This document shows, piece after piece, positions 1 through 7,943 of a stretch of DNA of 64,000 nt. The notes under the pieces were generated by a model that saw only the letters and a program-made list of their open reading frames with translations, was not told the DNA's origin and did not search any database. A program made the translations under genes and the position numbers. This DNA is from Rhizobium croatiense (GTDB lineage: Bacteria > Pseudomonadota > Alphaproteobacteria > Rhizobiales > Rhizobiaceae), in contig NZ_JAILYJ010000005.1 of assembly GCF_019793465.1 (NCBI RefSeq), positions 281,756 to 345,755 of the forward strand, written 5' to 3'. Position 1 is the first letter of the stretch. The number at the start of each line of letters is the position of its first letter.

Positions 1-861
1 CCAGGTATTCGGCAGCGCGTGGCAGAAAGCATGCACGGCGCTTTCCGGCTTCGGCAGATAGGAGCCGTTGGCGGCAAAAAGCACGCCGGAGGTGCCGAGC
101 GAGACGAAGGCGGCGCCATCGCTGACCGTCCCCATGCCGCAGGCCGATGCGGCATTGTCGCCCGCGCCGCCGGCAACGACGACATTGCCCGATATGCCCC
201 ACTGTGCCGCGAGTTCGGACCGCAGCATACCGGCCTGCTGGGTGCCTTCGACCAGCGTCGGCATCTGCTCCTCGGAAACGTGAGTGGCGGCGAGCAGATC
301 GGACGACCAGGCCCGCTTGCCGGTGTCGAGCCAGGAGGTGCCGGCCGAATCCGACATTTCGGAAATATATTCGCCGGTCAGCCACAGACGCAGATAGTCC
401 TTCGGCAGCAGCACCTTGGCGATCTTCGCGAAAACGTCCGGCTCATGCTGCCTGACCCAGGCGAGCTTCGGCGCCGTGAAGCCGGGGAAGACGATATTGC
501 CGGTCAGCGCGCGGAAGCGCGGATCGGCGTCGAGCGCCGCAGCCTCGACATGACTGCGCGTGTCGTTCCAGAGTATGCAGGGGCGCAGCACCTTGTCGGC
601 GGCGTCGATCAGCGTCGCGCCGTGCATCTGGCCGGAAAGGCCGATACCCCTGACAGCGGCAAGCTCTTTCGGGTGTTTCGCCATAAGACCGGCGACGGCC
701 TCTTCGGTGGCGCGCACCCAATGGGCCGGCTCCTGCTCCGACCAGCCGGAATGCGGACGCGAAACGTCGAGCGAACCATTGGCCGAGCCGACGATCGTCT
801 GATCCCCGTCGATCAGCATCGCCTTGACGCCGGAGGTTCCGAGATCGAGACCGAGATACAT
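1..861 (-). CDS. xylB: Xylulokinase, C-terminus beyond the window
   Basis: FGGY-family kinase expected to phosphorylate D-xylulose to xylulose 5-phosphate in the cytoplasm. The 287 visible residues begin MYLGLDLGTSGVKAM, the N-terminal phosphate-binding loop. GLSGQMHG at about residues 74-81 is characteristic of xylulokinases, and a GAGDNAASACGMG stretch lies near residue 250. Family members run to about 480 residues, so roughly 40 percent is missing past the left edge. The start ATG (859-861) has an AGGAG Shine-Dalgarno 7 nt upstream. It begins 18 nt after the LacI gene stop on the same strand, so the two probably form one transcript. Assignment as xylulokinase is strong from the motifs; an isomerase gene would be expected outside the window. 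Confidence 0.93.
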   Translation of the reverse strand, partial: MYLGLDLGTSGVKAMLIDGDQTIVGSANGSLDVSRPHSGWSEQEPAHWVRATEEAVAGLMAKHPKELAAVRGIGLSGQMHGATLIDAADKVLRPCILWNDTRSHVEAAALDADPRFRALTGNIVFPGFTAPKLAWVRQHEPDVFAKIAKVLLPKDYLRLWLTGEYISEMSDSAGTSWLDTGKRAWSSDLLAATHVSEEQMPTLVEGTQQAGMLRSELAAQWGISGNVVVAGGAGDNAASACGMGTVSDGAAFVSLGTSGVLFAANGSYLPKPESAVHAFCHALPNTW

Positions 862-879
862 GGGTATGCTCCTTTGCCG

Positions 880-1905
880 TTACGGCAGATTGTCTTTCAG
901 GAATATGTCGAGACGGATGCGCTCCTGCGCGTCGATGACTGGGAGCCCGTCCGCCTTGGCTTTCAGCACGCGGATCGCGCTGCGCACTTCATGGCCGGCG
1001 TCCTGATTGAGGATTGCATCAATCGTATTGTCGATAAGCGCCGCCCGCGTATGGGTGGTCAGTTCATGGGCGATGACGGTCAGCGTCCTGTCGACGGCCT
1101 TCTCCTTCAGCGCCCGAATGAGGCCGCGATTGCCGGCGCCGAGGCTGTAGACGCCGACAATGCCGGCATTCCTGGCAAGCGCGTCGGCGACGAGCATATG
1201 GGCGATCTCCGGATCGTCACGGCCTTCGAGCACCGGCAGGATCGCCAGCTCGGGAAACTCCTCGGCCATGACTGCAGTGAAGCCCTCCAGCCGCTCGCGA
1301 TGGTCGCGCACCAGCATGGACCCGGCGAGCACGGCGATCTCGCCCTTTCGCGGCCCGAGAAAGCGTCCGAGCAGACGCGCCGCCGTGCGGCCGGCCGCGA
1401 TATTGTCGACGCCGGCATAGTGGTGGCGCAGCGAGCCCGTCAGGTCGGACACCAGGGTGACGATGGGAAAGCCCGCATGCACCAGCCTGTCGACGGTGGC
1501 GCGCACTTCAGGTGCATCGGTCGCGACCATGGCAACGCCGCAAGGCTTTTCCCGAGAGAGCTCTTCGAGCACAGCGACGAGAGCGGCCGGATCGAAGGCC
1601 GACACCTCGACGGTGCGAATATCTGTGCGCTCGGCAGCCGAACGGAGGATCGCTTGCCGGATTTCCCCATTGAGCCCGTGCATGAAGGAATTGTCGCTGG
1701 CCGGCAGGATGAACACCAGCGGATAGGTGCGGCCCTTGGCGAGATTGGCCGCAGCCACGTCCCTGATATAACCGAGCTCGCGGATCGCAGTCTCGACCTT
1801 TTCGCGCGTGACATGGCGCACACCCGGACGCCGGTTGAGAACGCGGTCGACAGTCGCAAGACTGACCCCGGCAGCGGCAGCGATATCGTGAACTGTTGGC
1901 CTCAT
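880..1905 (-). CDS. LacI-family transcriptional regulator next to xylB
   Basis: Sugar-responsive DNA-binding regulator of 341 residues. The N-terminal helix-turn-helix reads TVHDIAAAAGVSLATVDRVL, followed by the hinge helix and a periplasmic-binding-protein-like effector domain to the C-terminus. Two ATGs are adjacent (1908 and 1905). The AGGAGGA motif directly abuts the first and sits at better spacing from the second, so 1905 is preferred. It is cotranscribed with xylB and probably senses xylose or a related pentose. A near-perfect 22-bp palindrome at 1936-1957, about 30 bp upstream of the start, is a plausible autoregulatory operator. The ligand is inferred from the neighbour only. Confidence 0.92.
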   Translation of the reverse strand: MRPTVHDIAAAAGVSLATVDRVLNRRPGVRHVTREKVETAIRELGYIRDVAAANLAKGRTYPLVFILPASDNSFMHGLNGEIRQAILRSAAERTDIRTVEVSAFDPAALVAVLEELSREKPCGVAMVATDAPEVRATVDRLVHAGFPIVTLVSDLTGSLRHHYAGVDNIAAGRTAARLLGRFLGPRKGEIAVLAGSMLVRDHRERLEGFTAVMAEEFPELAILPVLEGRDDPEIAHMLVADALARNAGIVGVYSLGAGNRGLIRALKEKAVDRTLTVIAHELTTHTRAALIDNTIDAILNQDAGHEVRSAIRVLKAKADGLPVIDAQERIRLDIFLKDNLP

Positions 1906-1935
1906 CATTCCTCCTGATGAGACCATTAACGCCAA

Positions 1936-1957
1936 TTTTGATGTACGTAAATCAAAA
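1936..1957. promoter_or_regulatory. Palindromic operator candidate upstream of the LacI gene
   Basis: TTTTGAT and ATCAAAA arms flank a central TACGTA, giving a 22-bp palindrome with one mismatched pair. It ends about 30 bp upstream of the lacI-type start codon. LacI-family operators are usually even palindromes with a central CG, which fits. Regulation by the neighbouring protein is inferred. Confidence 0.55.
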
Positions 1958-2065
1958 AATCGAACGGGCGACTCGCCCATCGCGTTTCCCGCATCGCCGC
2001 CGGCCTGGAGCCGGTCAGCAGGACGATTATTGGCTGATCGCATAGGGGCTGGAAAACTGCAAACA

Positions 2066-2091
2066 AAAAGGTCCTCCGGAGAGGACCTTTT
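2066..2091 (-). terminator. Rho-independent terminator after the emrB-like gene
   Basis: GGTCCTC-cgga-GAGGACC stem with A-run on one side and T-run on the other, so it could act in both directions. It lies 22 bp beyond the emrB-like stop codon on the minus strand and separates that operon from the LacI/xylB unit. Confidence 0.85.
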
Positions 2092-2112
2092 CATGGGGCG
2101 GCAGGCCGGAGG

Positions 2113-3711
2113 TCAGTGGCCGCCACCGCCTCCCCCGCCTTGCGGCGCGGGTTTCTGGATCATCGCGACTCCAAGGATCATCGCGACGAAAAGCGCGGTC
2201 AGGATCAGGAAGACATCGCTGAAGGACAGGATGACCGCCTGCTTGGTGGCCAGGCCGACCATCTGCTTGATCGCGACCGAGGCGCCATCCATGCCGTATG
2301 TGTTGAAATTGGCGGCCATGTTGTTCATCTGGTCGACGGCGGCCGGATTGCCCCAGTCGATATTTTCCCGCAGCCGCTCGTAATGCACGTTCTGCCGGTT
2401 GGTGAGCACGGTGTTGATGACGGCAAGACCGACGGCGCCGCCGAGGTTTCTGGTCAGGTTGAACAGGCCGGACGCGCCGCGAATGCGCGAAGGCGGCATC
2501 GTGCCGAGCGCGATGTTGTTGATCGGCACCATGCACATCATCAGCCCGAAGCCGCGCAGGATCTGCGGGATGAAGAGCTCGTAGAAATCCCAGTCCGCCG
2601 TCAGATGGATCATGATGTATGTGCCGGCGGCGAAGCTGACGAAGCCGATCACCATCATCAGGCGCAGGTCCATCTTGGTCGACAGCCGGCCGGCGATCGG
2701 CGCGGTGAAGAACATCGCAAGGCCGGAGACGAACATCGTCTCGCCGATCATCAGCGAGTCATAGCCGCGGATACGCCCGAGATAGACCGGATAGATATAG
2801 GTGAGGCCATAAAGGCCGATGCCCATGACGAAGGAAAACACCGAGCCGAAGGAGAAATTCCGGTTGGCAAAAGCCTTGAGGTCGACAACGGGGAAATCCA
2901 CCGTGAAGGCGCGATAGAAGAAGACGATGGCCGCGACGCCGGAGGCAACCGCTGCGCTGGTGATGAAACTGTCGTTGAACCAGTCGTTCGAATTGCCCTC
3001 TTCGAGCACATATTCCAGCGCGCCGAGGAAGACGCCCATAGAGATCAGACCCCACCAGTCGAACTTCTTGAAGAGCGACAGTTCCGGCTTATCGAAATCG
3101 ATGAAGTTCCAGGTGACGATCGTGACGATAATGCCGGGCACGATGTTGACGAGGAACAGCCAGTGCCAGGAAAAGGCATGGCTGAGATAACCGCCGACAG
3201 TCGGGCCAATGGTCGGCGCCAGTGTTGCGATCAAGCCGATGATCGGCGAGACGATGCTCCGCTTCGACGGCGGGAAGATCGTGAAGGCGGCCGCAAACAC
3301 CGACGGGATCATGCCGCCGCCGATGAAGCCCTGGATGACCCGGTAGACGATCATCTGGTCGATATTCGTCGCCGTCGCAGCAAGCGCGCTCGCCATGGTG
3401 AAGCCGGCGGCCGAGATCGCGAAAAGATAACGCGTCGAGATGATGCGCGCCAGCGTGCCCGAAAGCGGGATCATGATCACTTCGGCGATCAGATAGGACG
3501 TCTGCACCCAGCCGATCTCGTCGCTGCCGGCCGAAAGGCCGGCCTGGATTTCAGCAAGAGAGGCCGAGACGATCTGAATGTCGAGGATCGACATGAACAT
3601 GCCGAGCACCATCGCGAAGAAGGCGATGAGCTTCTTAGGATCCATGCGCTCGTCGGCATGGGCGGGTGCCACCGGAATCGTCCCCGCCGTTGCTGTCGCG
3701 CTCCCGGCCAT
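2113..3711 (-). CDS. DHA2-family (EmrB/QacA) multidrug exporter
   Basis: Inner-membrane proton-driven drug exporter of 532 residues, the usual length for 14-helix DHA2 transporters. The first helix carries SILDIQIVSASL (about 41-52), and the antiporter motif C is visible as LAPTIGPTVGG (about 164-174). The C-terminus ends in an odd run of seven glycines and a histidine. The start ATG at 3711 has GAGGTGAT upstream. It follows the membrane-fusion gene by 27 nt on the same strand, giving the classical EmrAB pair that would work with an outer-membrane channel encoded elsewhere. The substrate is unknown. A TetR gene faces the pair and probably represses it. Confidence 0.94.
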   Translation of the reverse strand: MAGSATATAGTIPVAPAHADERMDPKKLIAFFAMVLGMFMSILDIQIVSASLAEIQAGLSAGSDEIGWVQTSYLIAEVIMIPLSGTLARIISTRYLFAISAAGFTMASALAATATNIDQMIVYRVIQGFIGGGMIPSVFAAAFTIFPPSKRSIVSPIIGLIATLAPTIGPTVGGYLSHAFSWHWLFLVNIVPGIIVTIVTWNFIDFDKPELSLFKKFDWWGLISMGVFLGALEYVLEEGNSNDWFNDSFITSAAVASGVAAIVFFYRAFTVDFPVVDLKAFANRNFSFGSVFSFVMGIGLYGLTYIYPVYLGRIRGYDSLMIGETMFVSGLAMFFTAPIAGRLSTKMDLRLMMVIGFVSFAAGTYIMIHLTADWDFYELFIPQILRGFGLMMCMVPINNIALGTMPPSRIRGASGLFNLTRNLGGAVGLAVINTVLTNRQNVHYERLRENIDWGNPAAVDQMNNMAANFNTYGMDGASVAIKQMVGLATKQAVILSFSDVFLILTALFVAMILGVAMIQKPAPQGGGGGGGH

Positions 3712-3738
3712 CAGATCACCTCTGCCTTTCCTGAAGGC

Positions 3739-4953
3739 CTACTTGCTCGGCGCCGTACGGGTGTCGACATCGACGACGACGCTGAGGCCCGCGCGCAGAC
3801 GCCCGCTGTCGAGCGCCTCCTGCGGCAGCGCAATGCGCACCGGCACGCGCTGGATCACCTTGGTGAAATTGCCCGTCGCATTTTCCGGCGGCAGCAGCGA
3901 GAAGACCGAGCCGGACGCCGGCGAGATCGATTCAACGGTGCCGACGATCGGATGGTCGTCATAGGCGTCGACATGGACGTTGACCTTCGAGCCGGCAACG
4001 AGATGCTGGATCTGCGTTTCCTTGAAGTTGGCGTCGATATAGAGCTCATGCACCGGAACCAGCGCCATCAGCCGCTGGCCGGGCGAGACGAGATCGCCTT
4101 CTTGGACCGAGCGATTGCCGACAATGCCGTCGTAAGGCGCCTTGAGCACGGTGAAGGAGAGATCGCGGGCGGCCTTGTCGCGCGAGATTTCCAGCGCCCG
4201 GACCGAGCCTTCGGCTTCCTTGCGCTGGGCCTGGAGAATGGTGATATTGGCTTGTGCAGCAGTGATGTTGGCGTCGCCGCCGGCAAGATTGGCCTTGGCC
4301 TGGTCGAGCGCGATATTGGCGTTGTCGAGATCGGCAGCGGTGCCGACCGACTTCGCCTGGAGCTCGCTCTGGCGTTTCTGGGTGATTTCGGCACCACGAA
4401 CGGCCGCTTCGAGTGCCACCTTCTGCGCCCGCGCCTGCGCAAGGCTTGCATTGGCGCCTTCGATCTGCGCGTCGATACGCTGCAGCGAAAGCTGTTCGGT
4501 GGCGATCTGGGCCTGCGCCTGATCGAGGGCGTTTTGATAGTCGCCGTTATCAAGCGTGGCAAGCACGTCGCCCGCTTTGACTTCCTGGTTGGCGACCACA
4601 TTCACCTTCGCGACGTAGCCCGTGACCTTTGGCGAAATCGTTGCGATATCGCCCTCGATATAGGCGTCGTCGGTCGACACCATGAAGCGGCCGTTCGTCC
4701 ACCATTCGTAACCATACCAGCCGCCGCCCGCCAGAAGAGCGAGCACGACGATCGGCAGCACCGGACTGCGGCGCTTCTTCGCAGCCGCGGGTGCGGCGAC
4801 CGGAGCCGGCGCCGACTGCGCGGGGGCGGACGGCTTTTCCAGGGCTTCCGCCGTCGGAGCCTCCACAACAGTCGCGACCTCGGCCTTGACCTCTTCGGCT
4901 TCGGCCTTTTCGCTGATGATTCGCGCGACGTTGCTTTTCTGGTTGCTCGACAT
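3739..4953 (-). CDS. HlyD/EmrA-type membrane fusion protein
   Basis: Periplasmic adaptor of 404 residues for the exporter encoded next. A low-complexity cytoplasmic N-terminus rich in Ala, Glu and Pro is followed by one transmembrane segment (SPVLPIVVLALLAGGGWYGY, near residue 65). Next comes a lipoyl/barrel-sandwich half, a long alpha-helical hairpin rich in Ala/Gln/Glu, and the second half with TVLKAPYDGIVGN. This is the EmrA/HlyD order. The chosen start is ATG 4953; an in-frame GTG lies two codons upstream at 4959. It is first in the emrA-emrB operon, with palindromic sites for the divergent TetR in the promoter region. Confidence 0.92.
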   Translation of the reverse strand: MSSNQKSNVARIISEKAEAEEVKAEVATVVEAPTAEALEKPSAPAQSAPAPVAAPAAAKKRRSPVLPIVVLALLAGGGWYGYEWWTNGRFMVSTDDAYIEGDIATISPKVTGYVAKVNVVANQEVKAGDVLATLDNGDYQNALDQAQAQIATEQLSLQRIDAQIEGANASLAQARAQKVALEAAVRGAEITQKRQSELQAKSVGTAADLDNANIALDQAKANLAGGDANITAAQANITILQAQRKEAEGSVRALEISRDKAARDLSFTVLKAPYDGIVGNRSVQEGDLVSPGQRLMALVPVHELYIDANFKETQIQHLVAGSKVNVHVDAYDDHPIVGTVESISPASGSVFSLLPPENATGNFTKVIQRVPVRIALPQEALDSGRLRAGLSVVVDVDTRTAPSK

Positions 4954-4984
4954 GGCCACTTACCGATCTTGGAGTAATCAATCG

Positions 4985-5006
4985 AACTGAACGGTTCGGT
5001 TCAGTT
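4985..5006. promoter_or_regulatory. TetR operator candidate, site 1
   Basis: Perfect inverted repeat AACTGAAC-N6-GTTCAGTT in the 151-bp gap between emrA-like and the divergent tetR. It lies about 30 bp upstream of the emrA start. The central bases read GGTTCG, which recur in site 2 at 5044-5057. The arrangement is typical of a TetR repressor controlling both directions. Confidence 0.7.
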
Positions 5007-5043
5007 GACATAAACCTGTTTTACCGTCATATCAAGATGCATA

Positions 5044-5057
5044 GAACCAATCGGTTC
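5044..5057. promoter_or_regulatory. TetR operator candidate, site 2
   Basis: Inverted repeat GAACC-AATC-GGTTC located about 48 bp upstream of the tetR start. It shares the GGTTCG core with site 1, which supports a common binding protein. Confidence 0.6.
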
Positions 5058-5104
5058 GATTTCTTTTAATCAAAGGGCGAAACCATAAACACGGTTAAGG
5101 AGAC

Positions 5105-5785
5105 ATGACGCTGAAACCCGAGAATGCCGCCGTATTCAGCCCTCCTCCTGCTGGAGGCCGATTTGCCGCGGGCGAAGATCCGGCCAAGCGCCAGCAGATC
5201 CTCGACGGCGCCAAGCGCGTCTTCATGAAAATGGGTTTCGATGCGGCCAGCATGAACGATGTGACGCGTGAGGCCGGTGTTTCGAAAGGAACGCTCTACG
5301 TCTACTTCACCAACAAGGAAGAACTGTTTTCGGCGATGGTCGACACCGAGCGTGCCGCCTTCGTCGCCGCTGTCCGCACGGCGCTTGCCGAACACGACGA
5401 CCTCGAATCCGGGCTGTACGAATTCGGGATAAGCTTCGTCACCCATATGACCGACGAAAAGGTCATCACCGCGATGCGCACCGTTCTCGGCGTTCGAGAC
5501 CGGATGCCTGAGCTCTGTCAACGCTTCTTCAAGGGTCCGGTCAATCTGCGCACCATAATGCGCGATTTCCTGGAACGCCACATCGCTGCGGGCACGCTCG
5601 AGATCGATGACATCGATCTCGCCGCCGGCCAATTTCTCGATCTTGCCAGCGGCAGTTTCTTCAAGCTGCGTCTGTTCGGCAGCATGGAGGAACCGCCGAG
5701 CCGCGAAGAAATAGACCGCGTTATCCGCGGTGCGATCAAGGTCTTCATGGCGGCCTATGGCGCGCGCCGGCACGACACCGCCTGA
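5105..5785 (+). CDS. TetR/AcrR-family repressor of the EmrAB-type exporter
   Basis: Regulator of 226 residues with a TetR helix-turn-helix at about residues 28-75, including GVSKGTLYVYFTNKEELF, the hallmark of the family. The C-terminal all-helical ligand domain follows. The start ATG at 5105 has an AAGGAG motif upstream. It is divergent from the emrAB-like operon, and the shared gap contains two related palindromes, so it likely represses the exporter and itself until a drug-like ligand binds. An N-terminal extension of about 25 residues before the HTH is slightly longer than average. Function is by family and context; ligand unknown. Confidence 0.93.
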   Translation: MTLKPENAAVFSPPPAGGRFAAGEDPAKRQQILDGAKRVFMKMGFDAASMNDVTREAGVSKGTLYVYFTNKEELFSAMVDTERAAFVAAVRTALAEHDDLESGLYEFGISFVTHMTDEKVITAMRTVLGVRDRMPELCQRFFKGPVNLRTIMRDFLERHIAAGTLEIDDIDLAAGQFLDLASGSFFKLRLFGSMEEPPSREEIDRVIRGAIKVFMAAYGARRHDTA

Positions 5786-5891
5786 TACGCTTTCTTGACT
5801 GCTCGCGTGCATCGGCCAAAACTCCGCAAGAACGATCAAACCCCGCTTTCGACTTTTCTCTAAGGAAGAAGCCGCAACCAGGGGAGTGAAA

Positions 5892-6731
5892 ATGAGCGCC
5901 ATCGCACGGGCGATCTGGTTCATAGAGAGCCATTTCGAAAGCGATATATCGCTGGAAGAGATATCGGAAGCAGCCGGATTGTCGCGCTACCATCTGTCGC
6001 GCGTCTTCGGGCTGGTCACCGGCCACTCGATTAGCGGCTATATCAGGGGGCGGCGCCTCAGCCGCGCCGTACCCGCGTTGGTCAGCGGCTCATCCACCAT
6101 CCTCGAGGTTGCGCTTTGCGCGGGCTACGGCTCCCACGAAGCTTTCACCCGTGCCTTTCGCGACCAGTTCGGCATGACGCCGGATGCGGTGCGCAGACAG
6201 GGGCACACTCGTAACCTTGTCTTAGTGGAGCCGATCAGAATGGACCCCGCCCACCTCAGTGACCTCGAAGCACCCCGCTTCGAAACCCTGCAGCCGATGC
6301 TTCTTGCCGGCTTGGAGGAGATCTACGCCCATGGCGGCGATGCCGCCATCCCTTCACTCTGGCAGAAGTTCAATGCCCATTTCGGCCATATCTCCGGCCA
6401 GAAAGGCAATGTCGCCTACGGCGTCTGCACCCATATCGACGGCGAAGCGGAGAAATTCCGCTACATGGCCGCCGTGGAGATTTCCGATACCGGCGATCTG
6501 CCCGCCGATTTTGCGACGCTCAAGCTTCCCGGCCAGCGCTACGTCGTCTTCACCCATCGCGGCCATGTCTCCGGCATTTCTCTCACAATCAACCGGATTT
6601 TCGGCGCGTGGTGGCCGTCCTCTGGTCTGGAGCACGGCGAGACGCCCGACATGTTCGAACGCTACGACGAGCGCTTCGACCCCTATACCGGCATGGGCGT
6701 CACCGAAATCTGGTTGCCGATCAGAGCATGA
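5892..6731 (+). CDS. AraC-family regulator with GyrI-like effector domain
   Basis: Transcription factor of 279 residues with the two AraC helix-turn-helix motifs at the N-terminus (about 1-105; ISEAAGLSRYHLSRVFG and VALCAGYGSHEAFTRAFRDQ). A GyrI/Rob-like small-molecule domain fills the remaining 160 residues. This order matches Rob and related multidrug-sensing activators. ATG 5892 has GGGGAG five nt upstream and is preferred over an in-frame GTG at 5886. The stop codon lies inside a palindromic intergenic repeat, so the last codons are repeat-derived. Target genes are not evident. Confidence 0.9.
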   Translation: MSAIARAIWFIESHFESDISLEEISEAAGLSRYHLSRVFGLVTGHSISGYIRGRRLSRAVPALVSGSSTILEVALCAGYGSHEAFTRAFRDQFGMTPDAVRRQGHTRNLVLVEPIRMDPAHLSDLEAPRFETLQPMLLAGLEEIYAHGGDAAIPSLWQKFNAHFGHISGQKGNVAYGVCTHIDGEAEKFRYMAAVEISDTGDLPADFATLKLPGQRYVVFTHRGHVSGISLTINRIFGAWWPSSGLEHGETPDMFERYDERFDPYTGMGVTEIWLPIRA

Positions 6732-6837
6732 TGCCGAAAAGTGCGAGCGGTTTTCGGGCGACATCATGCTCTAACTCTTTAACTTAGAACAGGATTCAAA
6801 TTTAAGGCCGAGCCGGCCTTAAATCATCCTGTTCTAA
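6723..6837. repeat. RIME-like mosaic palindromic repeat
   Basis: Two large palindromes lie in tandem. The first is AGAGCATGATG...CATCATGCTCT with an inner CCGAAAA...TTTTCGG (6723-6772). The second is TTAGAACAGGAT...ATCCTGTTCTAA with an inner TTTAAGGCCG-agc-CGGCCTTAAA (6784-6837). This two-palindrome mosaic is what is known of rhizobial RIME elements. A shortened relative occurs at 61448-61497. The left end overlaps the 3' end of the AraC-type gene. Confidence 0.8.
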
Positions 6838-6859
6838 GGAATAAAAGTCACATCGATTT

Positions 6860-6947
6860 CGTATATCCCCTTGCGGCGCTTGCGCGGCAAGCCGCCGACA
6901 CTACATTGCGGGGCGTCATCGTTCATGTGACGCAAAGGGGATATACG
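6860..6947 (+). promoter_or_regulatory. Structured 5' leader of the terC gene (possible RNA switch)
   Basis: A 13-bp perfect long-range pairing joins CGTATATCCCCTT (6860-6872) with AAGGGGATATACG (6935-6947). Two smaller hairpins sit inside: GCTTGC-gcg-GCAAGC (6878-6892, with flanking GGC/GCC) and GCGTCA-N9-TGACGC (6913-6933). Together they draw a three-way junction whose closing stem contains the AAGGGG Shine-Dalgarno of the terC start at 6951. TerC-family genes are often riboswitch-controlled (yybP-ykoY class), but I could not match that consensus. A DNA-level operator pair cannot be excluded. Confidence 0.6.
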
Positions 6948-6950
6948 CTG

Positions 6951-7700
6951 ATGCAGGAAATTGTGACGCTCATTCAGGATCCGGCCGCCTGGGTGGCGCT
7001 CATCACGCTGGTGGTGATGGAAGTCGTTCTCGGGATCGACAACCTGATCTTTATTTCCATTCTGACCAACAAACTGCCGCCCGAGCACCGGGAAAGAGCC
7101 CGCAAGATCGGCATCGGCCTTGCGCTGATTATGCGTCTTGCTCTGCTCGGCACCATCGCCTGGATCGTGCAGCTGACCGAACCGCTGTTCGAAGCTTTCG
7201 GACACGGCTTCTCCTGGAAGGATCTGATCCTGATCGCCGGCGGCCTGTTCCTCGTCTGGAAGGCCACCAAGGAAATTCACCACAGCGTCGATCCGATCGA
7301 CCATCAGGAGGATTTCATCGCGACGTCGGCAACGAGCGGCTTTGCATCGGCGATCGGCCAGATCCTGCTGCTCGACCTCGTTTTCTCCGTCGACAGCATC
7401 ATCACCGCCGTCGGCATGACGCCGCATCTGCCGATCATGGTGATCGCCGTCATTGCCGCCGTCACCGTCATGCTGGTCGCCGCCACCCCGCTTGCCAACT
7501 TCATCGAGCGGAATCCGACGATCGTCATGCTGGCGCTCGCCTTCCTGCTGATGATCGGCACGACGCTGATCGCCGAAGGCATGGGTTTCCACGTGCCGAA
7601 GGGCTACGTCTATGCCGCCATGGCCTTCTCGGCGCTGGTCGAGGTGCTGAACATGTTCGCGCGCAACGCCCGCAAGCGCAAACGCGAAGGCGCTCACTGA
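6951..7700 (+). CDS. TerC-family integral membrane protein
   Basis: Polytopic inner-membrane protein of 249 residues, about seven helices, of the TerC/Alx family implicated in metal (manganese) export and tellurium-related phenotypes. Signature stretches are [14 protein letters not shown] near residue 24 and [17 protein letters not shown] near residue 140, the paired acidic intramembrane motifs of the family. The C-terminal tail is basic ([13 protein letters not shown]). The start at ATG 6951 is chosen because it opens the conserved [14 protein letters not shown] sequence and has AAGGGG upstream. That Shine-Dalgarno is buried in the leader stem, so translational control is likely. The transported ion is not shown by the sequence. 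Confidence 0.92.
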   Translation: MQEIVTLIQDPAAWVALITLVVMEVVLGIDNLIFISILTNKLPPEHRERARKIGIGLALIMRLALLGTIAWIVQLTEPLFEAFGHGFSWKDLILIAGGLFLVWKATKEIHHSVDPIDHQEDFIATSATSGFASAIGQILLLDLVFSVDSIITAVGMTPHLPIMVIAVIAAVTVMLVAATPLANFIERNPTIVMLALAFLLMIGTTLIAEGMGFHVPKGYVYAAMAFSALVEVLNMFARNARKRKREGAH

Positions 7701-7712
7701 GACTGAAGCAAG

Positions 7713-7736
7713 GGGCGCGTCGCAGCCGGCGCGCCC
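7713..7736 (+). other. GC-rich stem-loop after terC
   Basis: GGGCGCG...CGCGCCC hairpin located 12 bp after the terC stop, without a T-run. It might stabilise or weakly terminate the terC message. The rest of the 243-bp gap to gltX shows no gene that I can support. Confidence 0.4.
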
Positions 7737-7943
7737 TGCCCTAGCGCCGTCAGGCCCTTTGCAGGCGCGGTTTTTCTTGACGCGCCGGATTGAATATGGC
7801 CTAAGGCCAGCCGAACGGACGATCGGCGGATGGTGCGGGCGCATGCCCTTTTTCCGGCCGGTTTGCCGAAGATATCTGCATCCTTCCGGCCGAACGTCGC
7901 TTTCCCGCGAAAACCGTCCGGCATTCATTGACGGGCACACACA

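Noticed and set aside
1936..1957. FNR/FixK-type site TTGAT-N4-ATCAA.
   Set aside because: The spacing between TTGAT and ATCAA here is 8, not 4, and a LacI gene follows.
2116..4977. A 953-codon open frame on the plus strand across the EmrAB-type genes.
   Set aside because: It is antisense to two clear transporter genes, its translation is Arg/Asp/His-rich without domains, and it is a common artefact of high-GC codon usage.
6860..6947. Assignment of the terC leader to the yybP-ykoY Mn riboswitch.
   Set aside because: The family association makes it tempting, but I could not place the conserved loop sequences, so it is listed only as a structured leader.
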